DNA of 64,000 nt, from contig CAJQNS010000011.1 of the NCBI GenBank assembly GCA_905479735.1, positions 1 through 64,000 on the forward strand. The letters are read 5' to 3'. A program made the position numbers and the translations under genes. Origin of the DNA: an uncultured Desulfofustis sp. Its GTDB lineage: Bacteria > Desulfobacterota > Desulfobulbia > Desulfobulbales > Desulfocapsaceae. A model generated the notes under the pieces. That model made no database searches and was not told the origin of the DNA. It worked only from the letters and a program-made list of their open reading frames with translations. Below are positions 1 through 8,649 of this stretch, in pieces. The first letter of the stretch is position 1, and every line of letters begins with the position of its first letter.

Positions 1-513
1 CCAGAGATTCTGGTCTAACGATCCGGTGCCTATGTTTATATCGGGATTCTTGGTTTGAGAATCAAAAGGTGCATCCACCCCGTCTCGTCTGTGGCGATAG
101 CTGTGCAAGTCCAGAACAACAAAATAATTCTCTCGCCTGGCGATGCCATCCAGAAACTGTCGGGCTTGCCGATAAAATTCATCATACTCTTTAATGCATT
201 CTGAGATTAACCCCTCCGGAGGGGTCTCTTGCCAGACGTCCAAGCCCCAGGAATCAGAGGGCTCTAAGTAGACCGCACGTTCGCGCGGTCTATTCAAATC
301 GACTTCAAATCTGGATCTGTGGGCAATAATCCGCGTTGGCAATATTTCTGCCCATTTTCCCGTGAACGGATCCTCTTCTTGCAGCCTTTGTTCTGAAGAC
401 ACCGCCATCCGTTCCATTACACGATCGCTAAGGTCATGACCGTCATGAATCGCCGTCAAAACCAGAGGCCCTCCACCATCTATGAAAGTATATCTGTCGT
501 TTTCAATGTTCAT
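1..513 (-). CDS. N-formylglutamate amidohydrolase family protein (partial, C-terminus off the window)
   Basis: An open frame of 171 codons starts at ATG 513-511 and runs off the left edge, so the C-terminal part is missing. Visible motifs fit the N-formylglutamate deformylase/amidohydrolase (HutG-like) family: an early HDGHD segment, EDPFT, HRSRFEVDLNR, LHSYRHRR and a later NIGTGS. In the family these form a zinc-dependent amidase site that removes formyl or related acyl groups from N-acyl-amino acids. GAGGAAG lies a few bases upstream of the ATG and supports the start. Nothing beside it points to a histidine-degradation operon, so the exact substrate is open. Confidence 0.85.
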   Translation of the reverse strand, partial: MNIENDRYTFIDGGGPLVLTAIHDGHDLSDRVMERMAVSSEQRLQEEDPFTGKWAEILPTRIIAHRSRFEVDLNRPRERAVYLEPSDSWGLDVWQETPPEGLISECIKEYDEFYRQARQFLDGIARRENYFVVLDLHSYRHRRDGVDAPFDSQTKNPDINIGTGSLDQNLW

Positions 514-1330
514 AGATCACTTCCTCTAAGCAATCCGGTCGGTCAGTTCGGCGCCATAGTTTCTCTTTTTGAAGCTATCAGTAGGACCTGAAAACACCTC
601 ACTGCAATTTAGACTCATGACAGTCTGGGCACTGCCATCACAGCTCAACTGTGAACGACGAATTACCGCACCTAGCCGCCACAATAGTTTACCTGAGACA
701 TGAGACCAGGGTGGGCTCTAGCCGAAACTGTTTCAGGACCGTCGGCAAGGCACCCCCGAGTGGGTCCGGAACGAGCGTATCGACAGCGAGTGCAGTGCCC
801 ACGACAAGCTCTCGCCAGATAGTATCCTGCCACAGAAACGTTACCATTCCAAGCACTAATCCCCCTTATACAGTATGGTAATCCAGAGAATCCAGGATGT
901 GAAATTAGCTCAGGTCTTTTCGGAAAAGATCAGCGGAACAAGGAGCACAACTGAACATTGCTGCTCAACTCACCGCGGCAATGGTGTTGTTGGACGCAGA
1001 GGTTCGCAATAATTAAATTGCTTTTCCACCGCCTCAATATTTGCAGTTGGGGAATTCCAGAGAGATGTTGACGAAGCCCTGGTAATATATAAAACATAGA
1101 AACTGAGAGCCAGCGAGTATGTGTCAGAGCGAAGATGAACAAAGTCGGGGCGTCTGTGAGTTGATAATTTGAGATTCCCCGCTAAGGTTAAGACGAATGC
1201 GGCAGATCTCCAGTTTGATATCAGTAACTCGTTTTATCCATAGAAACGAAGGTAATCGATAAGAAGCTCAATCTAACTCAAAGCTCTCGATCTGATAACC
1301 CAATCAATTTCCGGTGAGGAATTAAATCCT
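514..1330. other. about 800 bp with no convincing gene
   Basis: Only short open frames occur here, on both strands (for example 651-881 plus and 930-1142 minus). None shows a recognisable motif, good ribosome binding site or neighbour linkage. The stretch separates the amidohydrolase start from an SDR gene on the other strand, so it must hold at least two divergent promoters. Its size suggests decayed or deleted genes, but I could not identify a parent. Confidence 0.5.
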
Positions 1331-2185
1331 ATGGCTGCCAGCGTTCTCGATGCTTTTAGTTTAGAGGAAAAAGTCGCAGTAATTACAGGCGGCGGGGGTG
1401 CCCTCTGTGGTGCCATCGCAGTTGCGCTTGGCTCTATTGGTACGAAGGTCGCAATTTTAGACCTTAACCTTGAAAAAGCGGAGATCACAGCCGCTAGGAT
1501 TGAGAAGACGGGTGGGTACGCGATAGCCATGGCATGTAATGTATTGAATGCGGATGAGCTTGAATCATGCCATGAAATGATCATAAAAAAATGGGGCTCC
1601 GTTGATCTGCTTATCCCCGGGGCTGGTGGTAACGATCCACGTGGCTCGACAGATCAGGATTTTTTAACTGTCAACGAACACCTGCCGGGAAAGACTCAGG
1701 GGTTCTTCGATTTGGATCTGGCCGGATTTCGTCATGTCTTTGATTTAAATTTTCTGGGGACCTTCCTCACTATCAAAACCTTTTCCAAATCAATGGTGAG
1801 CCAGGGGCAGGGCTCCATAGTCAACATATCATCCATGAGTGCTCTCACTCCACTGACAAAAGTTGCTGCCTATTCGGCCGCCAAAGCTGCCGTGAGTAAT
1901 TTTACCCAATGGCTTGCCGTTCACTTTTCGCAAGTGGGTATAAGGGTAAATGCGATAGCCCCGGGATTCTTCATGACCGAACAACTTCGATTTCTTCACG
2001 TAGATCAGGAAACGGGAGAGTTGTCCGAGCGGGCCCAGAAGGTCATCGCTCACACCCCTCTGGGCCGCTATGGCGAGCCCGAGGACCTTCTGGGTGCGGT
2101 AATCTGGCTCTTATCAGATGCTTCAAAATTTGTCACCGGTGTTGTCGTGCCGATTGATGGCGGATTCTCTGCCTATACCATCTGA
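1331..2185 (+). CDS. SDR family oxidoreductase, D-mannonate oxidoreductase-like
   Basis: A 284-residue classical short-chain dehydrogenase. The NAD(P)-binding glycine motif is TGGGGALCG near residue 20. The NISSMSA strand supplies the catalytic Ser, YSAAKAA supplies the Tyr-x-x-x-Lys pair, and the end PIDGGFSAYTI fits the SDR C-terminus. The insert after GAGGNDPRG and the HTPLGR-GEPEDL segment resemble the SDR group annotated as D-mannonate/fructuronate oxidoreductase, but no uronate genes are nearby, so the substrate is inferred only. GAGGA lies about ten bases upstream of the ATG. It stands alone, convergent with the SRPBCC gene. Confidence 0.8.
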   Translation: MAASVLDAFSLEEKVAVITGGGGALCGAIAVALGSIGTKVAILDLNLEKAEITAARIEKTGGYAIAMACNVLNADELESCHEMIIKKWGSVDLLIPGAGGNDPRGSTDQDFLTVNEHLPGKTQGFFDLDLAGFRHVFDLNFLGTFLTIKTFSKSMVSQGQGSIVNISSMSALTPLTKVAAYSAAKAAVSNFTQWLAVHFSQVGIRVNAIAPGFFMTEQLRFLHVDQETGELSERAQKVIAHTPLGRYGEPEDLLGAVIWLLSDASKFVTGVVVPIDGGFSAYTI

Positions 2186-2265
2186 TAGCAGCCTTGCGAG
2201 AATTTGGCCGGCCTTATCGGTCTCTCTGCCGATCATTGCGAACTATCTTCTGGCTGACCTAAGAT

Positions 2266-2298
2266 ATCGCTGAAGTAAACATTTCAGTCAGCGATTTT
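2266..2298 (+). terminator. candidate terminator downstream of the SDR gene
   Basis: ATCGCTGA (2266-2273) and TCAGCGAT (2288-2295) form perfect 8-base arms around a 14-base loop, followed by a short T run (2295-2298). It lies 80 bases after the SDR stop codon. The weak T tract lowers confidence. Confidence 0.4.
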
Positions 2299-2329
2299 GG
2301 CAGGCAAAGTTGCAACCCGCAGTGACATT

Positions 2330-2365
2330 GTTCCTGACAACAGATGCTTATTGATTGTCAGGAAC
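2330..2365. repeat. 11-bp inverted repeat between convergent genes
   Basis: GTTCCTGACAA (2330-2340) and TTGTCAGGAAC (2355-2365) are perfect inverted arms with a 14-base spacer. It sits between the convergent SDR and SRPBCC genes. It could end transcription on either strand, but no T run follows, so this is a described structure rather than an assigned function. Confidence 0.55.
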
Positions 2366-2401
2366 GAATTTGCATTAAAACCCAGAAGAGCATCTATCTG
2401 A

Positions 2402-2830
2402 TTATCTTCCCATATAGTTGTCCAGTTCCTCAAGGATAGATGTCCAGCCACCTTTGTGATCATTTCTGGCCTGTTCATCGATGAACTTTTCATGGGTGAG
2501 CAAGACTTCTGTGATGGATTCATCAACTTTGGTGAAATCCAGGGTAACTCTGCTGCCTTCGATTGAGTGAGCGGATACCCAGGTAAAAATCAGCTTATTG
2601 GGACGACTTATTTCGAGATATTCACCGGTATGGGGAAGCGGCTCGTCTCCTGGGCGCATGATTATGGTAAATTCACCTCCAACTCGAGGATCATTCACCA
2701 CCTCTGGTTCGGGCATGCCCTTCATGGGAATTATGAATTTTGACAATATCTTGGGATCGAGCCAGGCATCGAATACCTTTTCAATTGGAGCTTGAATCGT
2801 TTTTTTTACTGTTACCGACAGATCAGTCAT
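2402..2830 (-). CDS. SRPBCC / AHSA1-type lipid-binding-fold protein
   Basis: A 142-residue protein of the AHSA1-like START/Bet v1 superfamily. It opens with the usual VTVKKTIQAPIEKVFDAWL helix-grip start and ends with GGWTSILEELDNYM. The family folds around a hydrophobic pocket and is often paired with an ArsR repressor, as here. Its start overlaps the end of the ArsR gene by 8 bp, so the two are almost certainly co-transcribed and translationally coupled. The ligand is unknown. No catalytic residues can be claimed. Confidence 0.88.
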   Translation of the reverse strand: MTDLSVTVKKTIQAPIEKVFDAWLDPKILSKFIIPMKGMPEPEVVNDPRVGGEFTIIMRPGDEPLPHTGEYLEISRPNKLIFTWVSAHSIEGSRVTLDFTKVDESITEVLLTHEKFIDEQARNDHKGGWTSILEELDNYMGR

Positions 2831-3167
2831 TATCTGTACCTCCAGTGACTATTTCATCGAGTTTATTTAGACGTAGCATCCAGATGGATTTCAACTCGCT
2901 GAACCATTCATCTGCGAGTTTTATCTGTTCCAAGTTGGCCTCAATTAAATGAGTTCTTCCAATCGTTTGTCTCTTTACCAATCCTGCTTTTTCCAAGACT
3001 TTGAGATGTTTGGAAATGGCATTTAACGACATGTCATAATGCTCAGCCAGACTTGTAACCGGACTGGCGCCATGCTGGCAAAGCTGGCGCAGCAGAGAAC
3101 GGCGCGTTGTGTCACTCACCGCCTTGAACAAAATCGAAAGTAATTCCTCATTCAAATATTCAACCAT
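2823..3167 (-). CDS. ArsR-family winged-helix repressor
   Basis: A 114-residue ArsR/SmtB-fold regulator. It has FKAVSDTTRRSLLRQL, then the recognition helix region SLNAISKHLKVLEKAGLV, then the wing KRQTIGRTHLIEA. There is one Cys (in LCQHGA) and no ELCVCD-type metal site, so metal sensing is not expected; it resembles the SdpR-like group paired with SRPBCC proteins. Its promoter carries a perfect palindrome (3193-3220) that should be its own operator. The start codon sits only about 8 bases below the -10 box and lacks a Shine-Dalgarno sequence, so the mRNA may be leaderless. Confidence 0.9.
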   Translation of the reverse strand: MVEYLNEELLSILFKAVSDTTRRSLLRQLCQHGASPVTSLAEHYDMSLNAISKHLKVLEKAGLVKRQTIGRTHLIEANLEQIKLADEWFSELKSIWMLRLNKLDEIVTGGTDND

Positions 3168-3174
3168 GAGGTTT

Positions 3175-3220
3175 AATATAGGCAGCCAAAATCAATAGTC
3201 AACCATTTGGTTGACTATTG
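3175..3220 (-). promoter_or_regulatory. arsR-SRPBCC promoter with palindromic ArsR operator over the -35 box
   Basis: On the minus strand TTGACT (3202-3197) and TATATT (3180-3175) are spaced 16 bases apart. The 28-bp perfect palindrome 3193-3220 has 13-base arms (CAATAGTCAACCA and its complement) around TT, and the -35 box lies inside its downstream half. Binding of the repressor there would block RNA polymerase. Similar AGTCAACCA-type palindromes are known for ArsR genes paired with SRPBCC partners. Confidence 0.8.
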
Positions 3221-3358
3221 AAACAACAAGTGACTAAATCCTCTCTCGAAGATCATTCGTCACGGTTGCCAGATAGTCAGGAATAATCCCGTTGAAGAAA
3301 TATTAAGACAGCAGGCAACTGCCCGTGTGGACGTTAAAAGGTGATGCCTGCAGAGTGA

Positions 3359-4135
3359 TCAGCTTTTTTCCATTGCCTGTCGGGATAACTTCAAAATAGT
3401 TTTTCGTGGTAAAAAGGGGATTATCCAGTTCAACAAGAAGTTCAATCCTTTTTCGTTGATCTTGACAAGATCGCCGTTGATCATTGCATCATACCCGCAT
3501 TTTGCCACAGACTCAGCCGTAGCGGCTTTGTCCCATACTTTAATTCCTTCGAGATCGCCTGCCGAGACAAACCCGGTGGCTACTGCACCCGGACAAAGGG
3601 CTGTTGAGGTCACATTGGTCCCTTCCAGTTCCTGGGAGATAGCCTGCGAAAAAGAGACAACAAATGATTTAGTGGCATAATAAACGGCCTGCAGGGGGCC
3701 GGGCATAAACGCAGCGGTCGATGCGACATGCAGAATTTTTCCGTAATTTCGTTGGACCATGCCCTGAAGATAGAGATGGGTCAGATTAACCAGGGAAACC
3801 ATATTAACCAGCATCATGGCCTGATCTTTTCTCAGTTGACGTTCATGGAATTTCCCATGACCTCCGAAACCAGCATTATTGATAAGGATATCTATATTTA
3901 GACCGGCTTGCTCGGTGGCTGAAAAAATTTGGTCAGCGGATTCGGGCTGGGCGAGGTCTGCGACCACTACCATGACCTTTATCTTATGAGCGTTTTCTAA
4001 CTCTAGTTGTAAGGCTTTTAGTTTATCTTCGCTTCTTGCAACCAGGACCAAATCTCCGCCCCTGGCAGCATGATACCTTGCCAATTCTGCGCCGATCCCA
4101 CCCGAGGCGCCGGTTATCAGAGCCGTACTACCCAT
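3359..4135 (-). CDS. SDR family NAD(P)-dependent oxidoreductase
   Basis: A 258-residue classical short-chain dehydrogenase. TGASGGIG near residue 8 binds the cofactor, LINNAGFGGHG follows, HVASTAAF holds the catalytic Ser and YYATKSF the Tyr and Lys. The C-terminal segment with LLNWIIPFLPRKTIL is long and hydrophobic, as in the DltE/YqjQ-like SDR subgroup. The substrate cannot be read from sequence. It is not linked to the ArsR pair (about 190 bp apart). Confidence 0.85.
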   Translation of the reverse strand: MGSTALITGASGGIGAELARYHAARGGDLVLVARSEDKLKALQLELENAHKIKVMVVVADLAQPESADQIFSATEQAGLNIDILINNAGFGGHGKFHERQLRKDQAMMLVNMVSLVNLTHLYLQGMVQRNYGKILHVASTAAFMPGPLQAVYYATKSFVVSFSQAISQELEGTNVTSTALCPGAVATGFVSAGDLEGIKVWDKAATAESVAKCGYDAMINGDLVKINEKGLNFLLNWIIPFLPRKTILKLSRQAMEKS

Positions 4136-4480
4136 GTCTGTCTCCTCATTGTACTTGTATGGTACTTATGCACTACAATTCTTCTTTTGTGTGCCAGCGA
4201 TTAGCCGGGTATTGTCGTCTGTTATTTAGTTAAAATAACCAATCAGACTCGATTAACCATAGCAGATCACGACAAGCATAATGTGGATTGTGCCATTGTC
4301 GCTTCATCCTCGCTGAATGACCGAAAGGGGAACCCGAAGAGCGATGTATGATGGGCTCGAGAGCTGAAAAATTCGAGGCCATGAGACTTACGAAGGTTAT
4401 TGAAACAACAAATTTCTAGTTACGTTGCTGAGCTCTAATATCGAACCGGAAGCCGGAAAGGTCTCTATCATTCGAGCCCG
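4136..4480. other. 345 bp without a recognisable gene
   Basis: No open frame longer than a few dozen codons with a plausible start or motif. It separates the SDR start from the M23 peptidase remnant and holds the SDR promoter region; I could not pick a promoter with confidence. Confidence 0.4.
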
Positions 4481-4711
4481 CTATCGAACCTCTATCTCCG
4501 CCTCCTGCCGGACTACCGTTTCGGCCTCCCGTTCAAGGGAGTAGACGGCGCTGTAGATACCTGTCGGCCAGCCACCCTAATCCAGATCGACATAATTCTG
4601 AATAACACAGTCCCGTCCCAGGGTACAGTCGACCGGGAACGCCAGTTTGAAATCAGCGGCCCACAACGCTGACGGCATCAACAGAAAGACAAGAAAAACT
4701 GTTCTCACCAT
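4481..4711 (-). pseudogene. remnant of an M23-type metallopeptidase (internal deletion plus stop)
   Basis: ATG 4711 opens a signal peptide (MVRTVFLVFLLMPSALWA) followed by FKLAFPVDCTLGRDCVIQNYVD, the usual beginning of a class of secreted M23 peptidases. The frame meets TAG at 4579-4577 after 44 residues. Without changing frame it continues for 31 codons (GGWPTGIYSAVYSLEREAE...) to TAG at 4483-4481, which looks like the end of the same kind of protein. The zinc-binding catalytic domain is missing. The best reading is a gene that lost its middle and gained a stop. It lies 9 bp after the HNH gene. Confidence 0.65.
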
Positions 4712-4720
4712 ACCCTTCTG

Positions 4721-5020
4721 TCAGCGCTTCCGGTTTATATATTCATCCCACTCAACGGGAAGCATGGTCTTTTTCTTGGTGTTGCAGTCCTTGCAACTCG
4801 GTACCAGGTTGTCCTTGGTGCTGCGTCCTCCACGGGAAAGCGGAATCAGATGATCCATGGTCAGGTCTCTGTGGGCCGTGTGACTGCCGCAGTAATAGCA
4901 GATTCCCGACGCGGTTTTCTGCTGCCACCACCTGGTCTTTCTCAGTTCCCGGGCCTTGGCCCGCTCCCGCCTGATATTCTCTTCGCTTACTCCATCGAGC
5001 CAGAGATAGTCATCTGTCAT
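4721..5020 (-). CDS. HNH endonuclease domain protein
   Basis: A 99-residue protein with a complete HNH core. CYYCG and CKDC form the zinc-binding pairs, MDHLIPLSRGG gives the catalytic His, and DNLVPSCKDCN gives the Asn. The N-terminus is basic and helical (RRERAKARELRK). It overlaps the end of folC by 4 bp (ATGA), so it is expressed with folC. Stand-alone HNH proteins of this size are common in Deltaproteobacteria-like genomes, and no partner methylase is present, so a restriction role is not supported. Confidence 0.85.
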   Translation of the reverse strand: MTDDYLWLDGVSEENIRRERAKARELRKTRWWQQKTASGICYYCGSHTAHRDLTMDHLIPLSRGGRSTKDNLVPSCKDCNTKKKTMLPVEWDEYINRKR

Positions 5021-6309
5021 CCGACCACCTCGCCAACCAGTAATTTCCTGAACTCTCCGATCAGGTAAAGAGAACCGGCAACAACAACAAGATCATTTAC
5101 GGTGGCCTGCTCCTGGACCATTTTTAAGGCATTATCGACGGTAACACAGAGGCGCACCTCTTTACCCTCCAAATCCTGCAGCTGATCATACAGATCCTGG
5201 GGGTGCGCGGCGCGCTCACTCTCAGGCCTGGTGAGCAGCAGCATGTCGGCGACCCTAGCCACGTCGTTGAGCATGGTTTCATAACTCTTGTCGGCCATCG
5301 ATGCCCAAACCACGTAGAGCCGATCGTAGCGGTAGCGCTTCAGTGACTTCAAGAGGCAGTCGACGCCCGCCTGGTTGTGGGCACCGTCGAGCAGGAACCT
5401 CAACGGGGTTTCGACGAGCTCCATCCTGCCGGGCCAGGTGGATCGGGCCAGGGCGTTATCGATCGTCGCCGCCCCTACAGTGAAGCCCGATGATCTAAGC
5501 TGCACCGCGGCAGCGACAGCACAGCAGATGTTGTCGACCTGCCAATGATTGGGCTGATCCAGGTCCATCAGGTTGAGTCTTACTTGAGCATCGGTCGACT
5601 TCCACACCCAGGGTCCACCCGGCTCCCGATCCAGTAGGAAGTCCTTGTTTTTTTGGTTCAATGCAGCCTGGCGTTCACTGCAGGTTCGGGAAATCACCTG
5701 CCAGGCCTGCGGGTCTTCAACGCCTGAAATGACAGGTATGTGCGGTTTGACGATCCCTGCCTTTTCAAAGGCCACCTCTTCCACACTGGCACCCAGGAAC
5801 TGTTCATGGTCCAGACTGATCGTGGTGATGATTGACAGCAGCGGGATGATCACATTGGTGGCATCGAGCCGGCCCCCCAAGCCGGTTTCAAGTATCACCA
5901 GGTCGCAGCCTTTTTCGGCAAACCAGAGAAAGGCCAGGACCGTGGTGCACTCGAAATAGGTAATGCTGTGCCCCCCAAGGCTCTGGCGGATGTTCTCCAT
6001 CAGACGGGTAAAATCCGCTTCACTGATGAACTGATCATCGATCCTGAACCGCTCCCGAACCGAGCTCAGATGCGGCGAAGTATAGAGACCGGTCTTATAG
6101 CCAGCTCCACTCATGATGGAGCGCAGCATGGAACAGACTGAACCTTTACCGTTGGTGCCGGCGACGTGCACTGCCGGGCATTTTTCTTCAGGCGATCCGA
6201 GCGCAGCCAGAGTTGAACGCATCGCCTCGAGACCCAGCTTTATCTTATGCATCTGCAGGTCGTCAAGGTACCTGCAAGCCTCTATGTAGGTGGTGATGGG
6301 AGTGGTCAC
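5017..6309 (-). CDS. folC: bifunctional folylpolyglutamate synthase / dihydrofolate synthase
   Basis: A 430-residue Mur-ligase-fold enzyme. The P-loop HVAGTNGKGSVCSML is near residue 50, and the Mur ligase segment HEQFLGASVEEVAFEKAGI follows. LLDGAHNQAG lies in the C-terminal domain. FolC adds glutamate to dihydropteroate and to folates with ATP in the cytoplasm. Length and motif order match the family. It follows the UvrD-like helicase by 40 bp and is followed by the overlapping HNH gene. Confidence 0.93.
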   Translation of the reverse strand: MTTPITTYIEACRYLDDLQMHKIKLGLEAMRSTLAALGSPEEKCPAVHVAGTNGKGSVCSMLRSIMSGAGYKTGLYTSPHLSSVRERFRIDDQFISEADFTRLMENIRQSLGGHSITYFECTTVLAFLWFAEKGCDLVILETGLGGRLDATNVIIPLLSIITTISLDHEQFLGASVEEVAFEKAGIVKPHIPVISGVEDPQAWQVISRTCSERQAALNQKNKDFLLDREPGGPWVWKSTDAQVRLNLMDLDQPNHWQVDNICCAVAAAVQLRSSGFTVGAATIDNALARSTWPGRMELVETPLRFLLDGAHNQAGVDCLLKSLKRYRYDRLYVVWASMADKSYETMLNDVARVADMLLLTRPESERAAHPQDLYDQLQDLEGKEVRLCVTVDNALKMVQEQATVNDLVVVAGSLYLIGEFRKLLVGEVVG

Positions 6310-6349
6310 TGTCGGCTTCCTGGTGTCGTTGAGTTCACCGGTGGGGAGA

Positions 6350-8530
6350 TCAGCCCTCGACGATGGTCAGTTTGGCATAATCGAGATGCAGCGTCTTCAT
6401 ACCGTGACGGTCAAAGGCCACATCAAGAGATCGCGGCGGTGTTTTCTTTTTCACGGTGCCGGTACCGAAAAAGGGATGCTTGACCCGGCCTCCTGGGCTG
6501 AAATCGTCCAGTGCCGCCTTTTTATCCTTTTTTTTCAAGATCGGCCTCGTCCGTCCGGAGGCGCCACCATAAGCCGCACCATAGACATGACCATCACCGG
6601 CTTCGGGCCGAATTACTTCGTAGCCACCTGGTTCTAGTTCAGCAACGAACGGTGACATGCCCACTCTCTTGAACCGTCTGTCAGGTGACATCAGCTCCCG
6701 CGGATAGGTGAGGAAAAGATGTTTCCTGGCCCTGGTGGCGGCCACATAGAGTAATCGCCGTTCCTCCTCCCACTGCTCCCCCGGGAAGGCAGAGGAATGT
6801 GGAAATCTGCCGTCGGCCAGGCCAATCACGAACACCGCGTCCCACTCCAGACCTTTGGCGGAATGAATGGTGGACAGCACCAGGGTATCGAGATCGTTGC
6901 TGTAGGCGCTCAGATCCGACTCCGGCGGGTCCAGCGTGGTATCATCAATGAAACTCTGCAGGTCATCATATGAGGCAATGATGGTTTTAAGCTGTTCCAG
7001 ATCTTTCTGGCGCTTAGGGTAGTCATCGGCGTAGAGCCGCTCAAATACCGGCTGATACCATTTTAGCGCAAGCTCACAGAGCAGACCGGGCCTGGGGTCC
7101 GCATTTCTCAGTTCGTGAAACAGCCTGACCAGTTTGTCGAATCCTCTTTTCCAGGTTCTGCCGGCCGGAAATGAACTGAGTGCCAGAAAAGGGTCGTCGG
7201 CCGCCGAAATGGTGGCTGTGATTTTCTGGGCGGTCTTGGGACCGACCTTGTCAATGCTGAGCAGCAGGCGGTTCCAGCTGAGGTTGTCGATCGGGTTAAT
7301 AAGGAGCCGCAATACTGCCAAGACATCCTTCATGTGGGCCGATTCGGTAAGCTTCAGGCCGCCCCGCTTCTCGAACTGAATAGAACGGCTGGTCAGTTCC
7401 AGCTCGAGTTTGAAGCTGTGGAAGCCGGACCGAAAGAGCACTGCAATCTCATTGAGCTGCAGCCCCTCGGCCCGCAACTGCTCGACCCGTTTGATGACGA
7501 ATGCGGCCTCGGCTCTCTCGTCTCGTGCACCATAGAGGGCGGGCTTGAGATCGCCCTGGATCTTGGTGTAGAGCGTCTTGGTGTATTTTTCCGCAGCCTT
7601 GCTGATGATATCGTTGGTTAGACCGAGGATGGGCTGGGTAGAGCGATAATTTTCTTCCAGCTTGATGACCCTGGTGCCGGGGAAAGTTTCAGGAAAACGC
7701 ATGATGTTGTAGAAATCGGCGCCCCTGAACGAATAAATCGACTGGGAGTCATCACCAACCACCATCACGTTGTCGTGGCGGTAGGCTGCCAGCCTGACAA
7801 TCTCGGCCTGGATCAGGTTGGTATCCTGGTATTCATCGACCATGATATAGCGATACCTGGTAGAGATGTCCTGGCGCGCTTCGATCACTTCGACCATCAG
7901 TCGTTTCCAATTGACCAGCAGGTCGTCGTAATCCATCAAGCCATGGTCAAACTTGAAGCTCTGGTAGTGCTTCTGCAGCAGCTGGATATCGTCAGTGAAC
8001 TCGACCAGATGGCTGTACTCGTCGAAGATCAGATCTTCCAGCGGCCGGGCTTTGTTGACCGCCCCGCTGATCATGTTGATAATCGCCCGCTTTGAGGGAA
8101 ACTGCTTCCTCGGGGCGCTCAAATCGAGTGAAGATTTGAGTAGATTGACAATGCCCTCGGCATCGCCCCGGTCGATGATGGTAAAGCCCGAGCCGAAACC
8201 GAGCTGGCCACCGTAGCGACGGAGCAGCATGTTGGCGACGCTGTGGAAGGTACCACCGGTTACCCGGGTGCAGCTGTCACTTATGATTCTACCAGCCCGC
8301 CAGAGCATTTCCTGGGAAGATTTGCGGGTGAAGGTGAGCAGCAGAATCGATTCAGGCTCAACGCCCTTCTGAATCAAATGAGCTACCCGGTAAACCAGGG
8401 TTCTGGTTTTACCGCTGCCCGCCCCGGCGATCACCAGGACAGGGCCTTCTGTGGCGGTGACAGCTTCGTATTGGGCCTCGTTCAACTCCTCTTTGTAAGT
8501 ACCGTTCAACATAGGTCGCCACTCTACCAC
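6350..8530 (-). CDS. UvrD/PcrA-like superfamily 1 DNA helicase
   Basis: A 726-residue SF1A 3'-5' helicase. Walker A is GAGSGKT (residues 36-42), motif Ia LTFTRKSSQEM, motif II VDEYQDTN, motif III VGDDSQSIYSFRGA, motif IV LEENYRST, motif V STIHSAKGLEWD, and motif VI YVAATRARKHL. The C-terminus has a PcrA-like Tudor segment (GGRVKHPFFGTGTV). The likely role is DNA repair and removal of proteins from DNA. The start is uncertain: GTG 8530 follows GAGGTG, while ATG 8512 (MLNGTYKEEL) is the more usual N-terminus. It is divergent from the small conserved gene at 8650. Confidence 0.93.
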   Translation of the reverse strand: MVEWRPMLNGTYKEELNEAQYEAVTATEGPVLVIAGAGSGKTRTLVYRVAHLIQKGVEPESILLLTFTRKSSQEMLWRAGRIISDSCTRVTGGTFHSVANMLLRRYGGQLGFGSGFTIIDRGDAEGIVNLLKSSLDLSAPRKQFPSKRAIINMISGAVNKARPLEDLIFDEYSHLVEFTDDIQLLQKHYQSFKFDHGLMDYDDLLVNWKRLMVEVIEARQDISTRYRYIMVDEYQDTNLIQAEIVRLAAYRHDNVMVVGDDSQSIYSFRGADFYNIMRFPETFPGTRVIKLEENYRSTQPILGLTNDIISKAAEKYTKTLYTKIQGDLKPALYGARDERAEAAFVIKRVEQLRAEGLQLNEIAVLFRSGFHSFKLELELTSRSIQFEKRGGLKLTESAHMKDVLAVLRLLINPIDNLSWNRLLLSIDKVGPKTAQKITATISAADDPFLALSSFPAGRTWKRGFDKLVRLFHELRNADPRPGLLCELALKWYQPVFERLYADDYPKRQKDLEQLKTIIASYDDLQSFIDDTTLDPPESDLSAYSNDLDTLVLSTIHSAKGLEWDAVFVIGLADGRFPHSSAFPGEQWEEERRLLYVAATRARKHLFLTYPRELMSPDRRFKRVGMSPFVAELEPGGYEVIRPEAGDGHVYGAAYGGASGRTRPILKKKDKKAALDDFSPGGRVKHPFFGTGTVKKKTPPRSLDVAFDRHGMKTLHLDYAKLTIVEG

Positions 8531-8555
8531 AGCACCTCAGCCCCTGCAACGATGG

Positions 8556-8585
8556 TTGACAAAGGATCTCTACAGTGTTTATTAT
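8556..8585 (+). promoter_or_regulatory. sigma-70-type promoter for the 8650 gene
   Basis: TTGACA (8556-8561) and TATTAT (8580-8585) are 18 bases apart, a near-consensus housekeeping promoter. It rules out the upstream start at 8575, which would overlap the -10 box, and supports the ATG at 8650. Confidence 0.7.
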
Positions 8586-8649
8586 TCTTTTTAACCAGGG
8601 AAAGAAACAATTAATTAATTACATTTCAACATCTTACGCATATAACACA

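Noticed and set aside
651-881. 76-codon plus-strand frame in the left intergenic region
   Set aside because: No motif, weak start, low-complexity composition rich in Ser and Thr; the opposite strand has a frame of similar size.
930-1142. 70-codon minus-strand frame
   Set aside because: No motif or ribosome site and no neighbour linkage; probably chance.
4275-4362. Plus-strand reading that vaguely recalls an IS5-type transposase segment (DCAIVASSSLNDRKGNP)
   Set aside because: Too short, ends in a stop, and no inverted repeats or other transposase blocks nearby.
4721-5020. HNH gene as part of a restriction or CRISPR system
   Set aside because: No methylase, Cas gene or repeat array nearby; it overlaps folC and is a stand-alone gene.
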